From NCBI RefSeq assembly GCF_008831285.2, contig NC_045146.1:24383703-24447702 (forward strand): DNA of 64,000 nucleotides. Direction: 5' to 3'. Position numbers and translations under genes: made by a program. Origin of the DNA: Nymphaea colorata (Eukaryota > Streptophyta > Magnoliopsida > Nymphaeales > Nymphaeaceae). Below are positions 17,618 through 26,101 of the stretch, piece after piece. The notes beneath the pieces are model-generated. The model searched no databases. It was not told the origin of the DNA and saw only the letters and a program-made list of their open reading frames with translations. Position 1 is the stretch's first letter; each line of letters starts with the position of its first letter.

Positions 17618-20348
17618 TAAGGGTTTTGATTTTGTCTCGCTTACCCAAGCCAACAAGTAAAACATGACTTGAATTTATATAGAAGGCTTCCCCCTCCTCC
17701 ACCCCATTTTGAACTTTTTAAAAATATGAGTTTGGGGCCTATTGTGAAAAAATTCAAAAATTTATATTTAATTTATCTCCGGACAATTTGGCCCCTTCCC
17801 CTCAAATGGCAAAATCTTGGCCCTGCCCCAGGTGGTGTGGGAAGCCATCCGAGATATTCGATCACACTGACAAACGCGATATCGTACTTGACCCTGTCTT
17901 GATGTGGTCCGAGACACAATGCACCCAAATGTCTAACTTGTTTTCTCTTTACATCAGTCGTGGGGTTTCGAACTTTTGACCTTCTTCAACTACTTGAATG
18001 CAACGAAATGTAGTCTGGTGGAAGGAGCTCAAAAACAACGCGCACAAACTCCGTTGGTTCCGCGAACTAATCGCCTGTCCCACTAGAGCAGGTCGCCTAC
18101 TCTTTCTTGTCCTTGCGTTGTTATCAAATTGAATGATAAAGATTGATGTCAACCTTCACCAGATTATAAAACAGATCGTGTTACTTAACATTGAAGTCTG
18201 TTAGCTCATGGCCTTAATTAATGATTCTAGCAACTTCACAAGCAAGGAACATAGCTAGCTTAGTCTCCACAGCTCATCAACTTTATGATCTCCTTTCCGA
18301 AAGTAAGTTCTTTCTGTTACTTTGCGAGATTCGAACTCCAATATCGGTTGTCTGTTAATTGACTTTTCATCTTCTTTTGCATTTTTTTAAAATTGGCGAC
18401 AAGTTTGCATCTGCTTGCCTTTGGTGAAAGAAATACTAATGAATGATCCAAAGAGGTTGGTAGGAAGGCAATGGCTGTCATGCAAGCGGGGCATGGTTCG
18501 ATTCTCATGGGCAACATTTTTTACACGAGCCGAAGCTATAAATGAGCTGATCTTAGTTAAGGATGATCGAATACCGGATTTTATTATTCTGTTTCTTTCA
18601 AACACATTCAAGAAAAGCGCTTTTCATCGCCATTCATATTCTCGCCATAATTCCTCTGCATGACAATGATGTGCTTCAGGAGTACACAGTACATCCGTGA
18701 ATTGCAGCTGTTAGAAGGCAACCTAGCGACCTAGAGATGGATAACAAAAGATTGTCGTTAGTTTGATTCTGCGGAGAACGTCTGCGTGGAGGTAGGCCCT
18801 CCACCTTTATTTCAAGAAATGGTTGTCCTTAGTTTGATTCTAGTGAACACTTTTCTAAGCCACAAATGAACCCGAATCCAAAAGGAGCTCTGCACTTCGG
18901 GAGTGGATGCCAACAGTTATTTTATGACAGGGTTATTCCCTCTGACTTTACCATTTGTCATTTTTTTGTTGCATAGTTGCAGATCATGGCACAATGACTA
19001 GAAAGATTGAAGCCAGTAAACCGCGGACTCACATCTAAACTATATCTGTTCGAAAGATAAGTTGTGGGAAGACAGAACCGGGCCAGTTGTATTAATATCA
19101 ATAAATGTTCTGCAACAACGTACAGTAACTTCAATGCATCAAAAAGCAGCCCAATCTGGACTTCCTTCCACCTTTTCTGGAAGGAAAGAGTGGCAAAATG
19201 AGCAGGAATAGAATCTAATATTACAGTCGCGACTTTAATTTCCTGTAATTAGGCATGACAGCTCTGTAGAGAGACTTATCTGTTCTTTAGGTTTTTGTTA
19301 CAGCAATGTGAATTGCTAATGTCCTTCAAAATCCTCTCCCAGTGTTTCCATTCACTGGCTTTCATAATCTAGCTGCCAAACCCCACCCCACCCCGCCCCT
19401 CCACAAACCCAAAATAAATAAATAAATAAAATTCAAAAAGAAAAAAACAATGATAAAACAGCTATGCCTTCCAATTGCATATGGGTAGCTTGCCCTCTGT
19501 AGACACTGAATATATTTATCATGAACCATGCCGGTGAAGTGGAGTTCAGCCATCCAACAGAAGTCTCATTCTCCACTTGGAGTTAATCTTTGTATGTTCT
19601 TTAATGCACAGAATATGTAAACATTATTTCGTTTCTAATGTGACATTTTCCATACTAACAGCAAGACAGCCACCGCCCAGAAATCCTCAGTATCTCTTGT
19701 TGGAAGCCCTAACCTTCCCCAAATCAGCCAACGAGTCTCTGAGAGCTTCCTTGGAATGTTTCGCATTAAAGAGTTCGGTAGGGGAGAGGGGTAATAGAGT
19801 TTGCCTTTAAGGAAGACCCAGATATTTGATGAGGAGATATTCTATGTTTGGGGTCATTACCCGGTATAACCTTAGATGATTTTAATAAACAAATAAATAA
19901 ACTTTCCTTAAAAGGCTTTTGATCCGAACCAGGTACCTGTGACAAGCTTCAAGACGAGCTCCAACTTAGTTCACCTTGTCTACGTTTCCGCTCAGTTCAA
20001 CTTTTTGTCTGGACCACACCAATCAGCCAAATCCATTTTTTGGGTCCGAAGGTCATCCATGACCACGAAAGGTTTTTTCATGAACCGGAGATGAATAATC
20101 CAGGATTTCTCAACGACAAGACGGACAGATTTCCGCAAGAATGATAATAGATTATATATAAAAACCGAATTATTTGTCTATTTTAAACCGCATTGGCATT
20201 TACAAGAAAAAATTTCTGAAGCAACCGGCTTCCTTAAAACAGGAAATCAATGGCTCAGAGTCTTCGTGCCGCCAGTTAATTGTAAATTCTGACTGACGAT
20301 CGACCATAGCAGATGGAAAATGGCGACCATCAGCGATCACTCTTAATC

Positions 20349-22563
20349 TCAATCCACTATCTCTAATTCAATCACGTCCTCCAAATCGTTGTCGCACTTC
20401 GTCCTTTTCGCTTCTCGTTGTTTGCTTATAACCATGCTTGCAGCCATGCCCATGGCTGAGGATAACCTGTTTGTTTCATAAACTACCACTTAGCAAAAGG
20501 CGAGACAAAAGGGGGAAAACGTAGAAGATCCAACCCAATCAATCTAATTACCTTTTCTTGGGACTACCTTTCTGTTGGCTCGTCAGCTCTTGTCCTCCAG
20601 TTGCATCCTTCCGATCATTTTTAGCTAATGGAATCCAAGAAGGGATTAAACAAATGCCCTTGGAACATGATCGTCGATCACAAGATGAACAGAATAGAAC
20701 ATAAAAATCTACCTGTTAATTCTGATAGAAATCTTATTCCTTGTGAGTTCTGCCTTGTTGTCACCTCCGCCGCATTACTGCAACCCATAAAGTAGAGGGA
20801 CTTTTATAATGAATGTCTAAAACTTTCCGTGTAATCAGTCATCTGAGTTCTTGAAACATACGTAAGAGCTTGCCGCAGGCCAACTATGTCTAAAACTTTT
20901 GCGGGGCGTGCCAGGTTGGACATATTTCTCTTCTTTGAGGGAGAGACCATGTAAATCCCTTCTGACTTGAGACGTTGTCCAAATGGCCTTCCGATATTTC
21001 TGCATGATCATAGGCAAAAATAACTAATTAGTCAAAGAAAATATTAGTAAAGATTAGTATTTCAATAACATATAAGCTATGAGAAAGTCAATGTTGAGCT
21101 GATAGATTCAACAGTTCAACCACAGGAAATGTTGCTTGGTCGTCTTAAACTCGGTCTAAAGCAGCTGATGGTCACTCACCCACCCTTCAGCTCTGCCCGC
21201 ACTGTTGAATACTTCTTAGATTCTTTCTGATTGAAAATTCAAACAAACCCCAACATCAGACACATGAACCATCATACGTATCTGAACCGACCACAAAATT
21301 AAATGTCGTTTCTTACTGAAGAATGGTACTTGCAGTAGACTCCCTGCCGCCTGTTTGTTTGATGAAAGGCAATATGTCAGACCAGATATTTAAGATGCAA
21401 ATACTACTTACAAGTTACAAAGAGTAGACAATGTAACTTGAGTCTACTTACAGATATTATCAAAAAATAGGTCACGTCACGTATGAAACAACCTCTTGGG
21501 CAACAGAGTTATAGAATGAAATATCAGAATCTTGAATACATATGTATGATAATTTGAAGGTTGTTCCAAATTCTAGCATAGCCAACCAGTTTAACTGGTT
21601 ATTACTTTCCAGGACATGCTGAAATAGAATGATATCTTGAGCTACATCCATGCAGCAGAGCAGAACAAGGACAACCACATTGCAGAAAAATATGGTAATT
21701 TGCAGAGGTCATAATACAATGCAAAGCTTATTATGACACTTGCCAGCCAAACAAAGTAGTCCGAATAAATCTTCTCATGAAAACTACGAGATAATATTTG
21801 ACTACTTATACATTCACTACTGGTTTCAGTTTTGCAATAGGACACCTGCATCTGAAGAATGAACATTACAAGGATGCAGGGACTTAGCAATCAAGCCCGG
21901 TTAGTGTTTTTTTCTCCTTTTTCTTTTCGTTGTTTCCTCTTTTTGGTTTAGTCCTTTACCTAATGTAGAGTGTCCGTAGCCTTGATCATTGCAAAACTGA
22001 AACCAGTAGTGAATGTATAAGTAGTCAAATATTCCTAGTGCCAAAAAATTCTTCTACAAGCTTCACAGTTTTTCTCTTCTATATCAATGATCATTGGTCA
22101 GCGATAATTAAATAAGTCACAACCAGTCACACTTCTGATCAAAATGCAGAGAAAGAGAAGCAAGTCCAACAAATGTTCATACAATTTGAAAAAATAATAA
22201 TTCCCCGAACAGGAGAATGAAATAATAAAGAATCAGCAACAGAAAAAGGGCATGTACAGACTGGATGTTAATAAGTGCCACACAAGAAGAGCCAGGGTTG
22301 AAGTGGCTGCAACAGGACCGCGTACAGCGAATATTGTTCAAATTGAAGAGAATTAAGGGTCACTTGATAGAGAAAGGAAATAGACTGACAACCCAGCTTC
22401 ATTATCCGCTGCTCAGTAATGAAGTAGATAGCAGCACATATAATGTAATTGTTTAAGAATGCCTCAGCCCATAGGAAGGACCATTTATATAGGAATATGA
22501 CCTGTACTCGCGCACACTATTCTTTTAACAGTTGGCACGCTGCAATTAGGCAGAGGAACACTA

Positions 22564-22645
<82 letters not shown>

Positions 22646-24482
22646 CAGGAGAATCATGCCAACAATCAACTCTTGTCCTATTCCAACGTTAAGGAACTTA
22701 AGCGAACTGCAAACCCCTCGCCGGATGTTGTCCTAGCACCTATTTCTGCCTAACCTAATGGTCACACATATGCATGGTCTTCCTCGTTGAGTGAAATGGT
22801 CATGGTCAAGGCATAATTTAATTTTCTAATCGAAAGAGAACGCTTCAGTAATTGTATCCGGATACAATATGAACACCATATTTACAAGCCAAAACTCAAA
22901 TGGCATTTAACGAGCAAAACATGAGGTATTGCAAAATTTCATGCCGAATGGATAATGTTCTAGTGTAACTCTCAATGGACAGAGCAAGAAAATGGAGCAG
23001 GTTAGAGATTCAGTTGGTGGGTGGTATTTCGTTTATTTTGAAGGCCGATGTAGTCCTCTCAACAACTCTGGAGTCTACTTCTGCAACAGATCGCACTGAA
23101 ATAAACCAAGATTGAAACCACGTTCAAGATAAAATAATTCATAACAAACAAAAATCATTAATTTGGAAGGTAGGACCCTAATCTATAAAAGTAGCTTCCA
23201 TATTTGAACGTTTGGGTGCCGCATTCAGATTATTCAAGTAAATGTAAATATTATTATAGGAATGGCTGCATCACTAAAAGATTGTCACCTCAGCCACAAT
23301 AATTGAAAATCCCCAAACGATATGCAAGCTTAATGTTCGTAACGACGGGAACCTACTTGTTTATCACCATGGAACAAGAAGTTCCATCTTTCCTGTCTCC
23401 CTTGCAAACACCATAATCGAGAGAAGTCCCCAACTTCACTATCTGACTCGCAGAGAACACGCTTAAGGAAAACTCTTTACCCTGAAAAATCAAATTATAG
23501 ATGGTAAATTCTATGGAACACCCTAACTACAAAGAGCATCCAATAAGGGTATCAGAATCCAGGACGGATCTGCTTCAATCAATTTGAGGTTTCAGTATAA
23601 TAAGAACACCTTAGTCTCCTTACGAATGCCAGCGTTGAACAGACCAAACACGGACCCCACCGTCTCCTTCCAATTCTTAGCATAAGCATCGCCGAACAAG
23701 AAAAGAGAAACAGTTGTACCATTCAAACACCCGAGTTTCCAGATACAGAAGTTCTTTCCGTTAGAACTCTGCCGCGGGGATCCCTTCTCCGCAAGAACAC
23801 CAATGGTCGCCCAATGGCCGGAAATGTCGTTCGCCGCCAAGACATTCCTACGGAAACCATGATCCGATATTAAACATAGCCGGAGATATAAATCAAAGTC
23901 CGGGACTAATAACAAATGATGAAGCTGGTGTTGCAATTACCCGATTGTCGGCAGTCGGATGAAGCGGACTTCGGAGAAGCGATCATTCAAAACTTTCGTT
24001 GGAAGTGTCATGTTTCTGCAGAGGTGGTGGAGTTCCCAGTGATACATCAAATGAAGAAAGTGGCGCGTAAACAATAAAAGGGCAAAGATAACGCAACAAA
24101 CCCTATTCTTAAACCGGAAAACTTCTCGATATCAAATCCAGCTGTCCTATTCGTGACCTTCAACCCAGCATCCTTAGGTGCCGTCTCGGATTCCTCGTGT
24201 AAGCAATCTTTGACCGCATCCTTGAACGCGGACATGTCGATTTTCTGGGGACCTTTCCGCATCCCGTCCTCAGACAGATACCCTGAAAAAAAAAACATAA
24301 CCAGCAGATGAGAGAATCGCAACATATTGAAACCCTAAATCTTTTCATGGGTTTGGACAGCGAACCAGAATGACACCTTCGTCATGGAGATTAAGGGTAG
24401 TACGAGGGGAAGTGGGCGGCGTCTCTGAAACCCGATCTTGTAAAGAAAGAAGGAGGTCGAGATCATCTTCCTGGGTTGACAT
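20349..24482 (-). CDS. MCM10: DNA replication factor MCM10
   Basis: Nuclear replication-initiation factor that binds DNA and the CMG helicase and helps recruit polymerase alpha. Eleven exons: 24482-24377, 24282-24102, 24015-23941, 23847-23610, 23481-23357, 21350-21317, 21226-21180, 20999-20862, 20777-20713, 20624-20552 and 20424-20349. They join in phase to about 385 codons, near the length of the Arabidopsis protein. The N-terminus [18 protein letters not shown] is the conserved plant start. The OB-fold core spans about residues 110-215 ([34 protein letters not shown]). The CCCH zinc finger is Cys226, Cys236, Cys248, His251. [17 protein letters not shown] and SQGIRFL follow, and the protein ends in an acidic DVIELEIVD. 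The last exon may instead begin at 20436, which would add four residues. Exons 6 and 7 are tiny (34 and 47 nt). Confidence 0.93.
21793..22033. repeat. Perfect 46-bp inverted repeat with 149-bp spacer
   Basis: 21793-21838 is the exact reverse complement of 21988-22033, with no mismatch over 46 bp. The arms stop abruptly on both sides. The transcript could fold into a long perfect hairpin. It lies inside MCM10 intron 5. Confidence 0.97.
22571..22644. repeat. (TA)37 microsatellite
   Basis: An uninterrupted 74-bp TA run, preceded by a few TG units (transition from GTGTG), within MCM10 intron 5. Confidence 0.97.
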
Positions 24483-25520
24483 AACTTTGAGGAAGAAAGA
24501 AGATCCAACCCAAGAACTTGCTGCGGTCTTCTGCTGCTGCCCACACTCTCTCTCTCTCTCTCTCGTGGTATTGGAAACGGCGGAGGCCGTTTGAAGATCC
24601 ATGAAATGGCGGGGAAGTCGAATATTTGGGGAGAGGCGTGGAGGGAAATGCGGTGGCGGGAAAGAGGGGGGCGTAGAGGAAAATGGATCGAATCCGGGTC
24701 CAGGTGCAGGCAAAAAAGTCCCATATTAGAGTCCGCGGCGGTATCGGCCGACCTGCGAAAATGCATACGCTCTTCAAAACAAACAAACAAAAAAAACATT
24801 AAATTCTGATGATATTTTTGGCTCGTATTAATAATTTTCAATCTGGTGCACTCCTCATGTTTACTCTCAAGTTGGCGACTTCTTTTCTTTTGTCTTTAAT
24901 TTCAAGGGAGTGCATAAATAAAAGAACCAATGAATATTTGATATTAAAATATTTTCTTAAATGTGATGGTTATTTTAAATCACATTTATATCCTTAATCT
25001 TGGAAAAAATTAACGAGCTTCACAATCCCAAAGAGCTAAAACATGTCAATTCTTTAATTTCTGTATTCTTTCCATATTTTTTATCCGACTTGTTAGTTTC
25101 TATTGTTATAACGATCAAATTGTCAAACGTGGCCGAGAACGGTTCTTAGAAAAAGAAAAAATAGGGGTGGAAACTGAACTATGTGTCGGTAATTGCTAAC
25201 TGGTATGAACCACAATTTTTTTATTTATTTATATATTGGCATTTATGAGCATTTTTTTCTCATTTACATATTAATGCCTCTAAAATGTTTAAAATTTTAT
25301 AACTAAGTGTTATTAATAAACCTGGCTTCACCGGCCTGCATATTCTTTCTTGTTAAGAAAATATACGTGTGATTAAATAATATTTATTGAGCGTGGTCGT
25401 TGTGTTTATTACGGATGCTCCCACCATCATTTATTTTGCGGCCATTCGCTTATGCTGGCGCTCGATTGTGTTTCGTGCACGCAACCAATTTACAGATCAA
25501 GACCCCACACGACAACCCAG
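24483..25520. other. Intergenic DNA between MCM10 and the NLR promoter array
   Basis: The first part (to about 24.77 kb) is purine-rich on the MCM10 coding strand, with a (GA)n tract opposite the CT run at 24548-24564. This probably holds the MCM10 leader and promoter. The remainder is AT-rich with no gene seen. Confidence 0.4.
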
Positions 25521-25870
25521 CTTCGTCGACGAAGTCCTTCAAAGGGGGGCGAAGTTTCTTTCGTTAATGGCTCTATATAAGAACGCGGGACGTTGTCCAT
25601 TTGGCCAGTGAGATTCTCGAGAAGCTTCGACGTCGAAGTCCTTGAAATTTCTTTGGCTCTCTGCAAGAATGCGAGGGAGCCTGCCGATTTGGCCAGTGAC
25701 GTCGAAGTCCTTGAAAGGGGGGCGAAGTTTCTTTGGCTCTCTACAAGAATGAGAGGGAGGTTGCCCGGTTAGCGAGGGAGGTTCTGGAGAAGCTTCGACG
25801 TCCAAGTCCTTCAAAGGGGGCGAAGTTTCTCTCAGTAATGGCTCTCTATAAGAATGCGAGGAAGGAAGGC
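25521..25870 (+). promoter_or_regulatory. Four tandem promoter-like repeats upstream of the NLR gene
   Basis: Four diverged units each carry GAAGTCCTT (CAAGTCCTT in the last), a GGGG(G)GCGAAGTTTCT block (lost from unit 2), GGCTCTxTxxAAGAA and a GCGAGGG-like block. The GAAGTCC anchors are at 25531, 25635, 25704 and 25803. In unit 1 the GGCTCT block is a classic TATA box, CTATATAAG (25574-25580). In unit 4 it is TCTATAAG (25847-25852). Units 2 and 3 read CTGCAAG and CTACAAG. The array looks like repeated duplication of one core promoter with only the outer two TATA boxes kept. Unit 4 lies about 250 bp before the NLR start codon, a plausible working position. A function as promoter is inferred. 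Confidence 0.6.
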
Positions 25871-26101
25871 TCTCCATTTGGCCATCGAGGTTCTCCATTT
25901 CATTCATCTTTTCTAACATGGCCAATCCGGCCCCCTGCACAAGGCTTGTAGCCATCCTTCATCGTTGAGAAGAGGGAGAGATTAGGGGGGAGGGAGGAAA
26001 AATCGGTCAAGAGTAGTGATCGAACAAGAAGAGGTGCCTTGTCTTGTAGCCCTGCCCGCCTGAGAGCTACGTTACGCCCTTGAGCCGACGGAGAGTGAGA
26101 A

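Larger units (their letters stand above)
16341..20348. other. Gene-free region downstream of MCM10
   Basis: No gene is recognised. Visible are a poly-C tract (16900-16914), the tandem duplication at 17556-17617, and scattered AT-rich sequence. Motifs resembling a Pol III B box (GGTTCGATTCT near 18.49 kb; TTCGAAACCCC near 17.96 kb on the minus strand) hint at SINE remnants, but no complete A-box/B-box/tail structure was found. Confidence 0.45.
21351..23356 (-). other. MCM10 intron 5 (2.0 kb), repeat-bearing
   Basis: Separates the first two zinc ligands from the last two. The GTAGGT donor splits a Lys codon that the 34-nt exon 6 completes. The intron contains a perfect inverted repeat (21793-22033) and the TA microsatellite (22571-22644). 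No other gene is seen in it. Confidence 0.85.

Noticed and set aside
17950-18500. Pol III B-box-like motifs suggesting SINEs
   Set aside because: Only isolated GTTCGA-type motifs were seen. No matching A box at proper spacing, tail or target-site duplication was found, so no element is called.
22449-22736. 95-codon frame containing a long Tyr-Ile run
   Set aside because: It is the translation of the TA microsatellite in MCM10 intron 5.
25539-25955. 138-codon antisense frame through the promoter-like repeats with a repeated FKDFDVEAS-type peptide
   Set aside because: The repetition follows from the DNA tandem repeat, one of the three spacings is not a multiple of three, and no family matches. 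It is kept only as an alternative explanation in the array finding.
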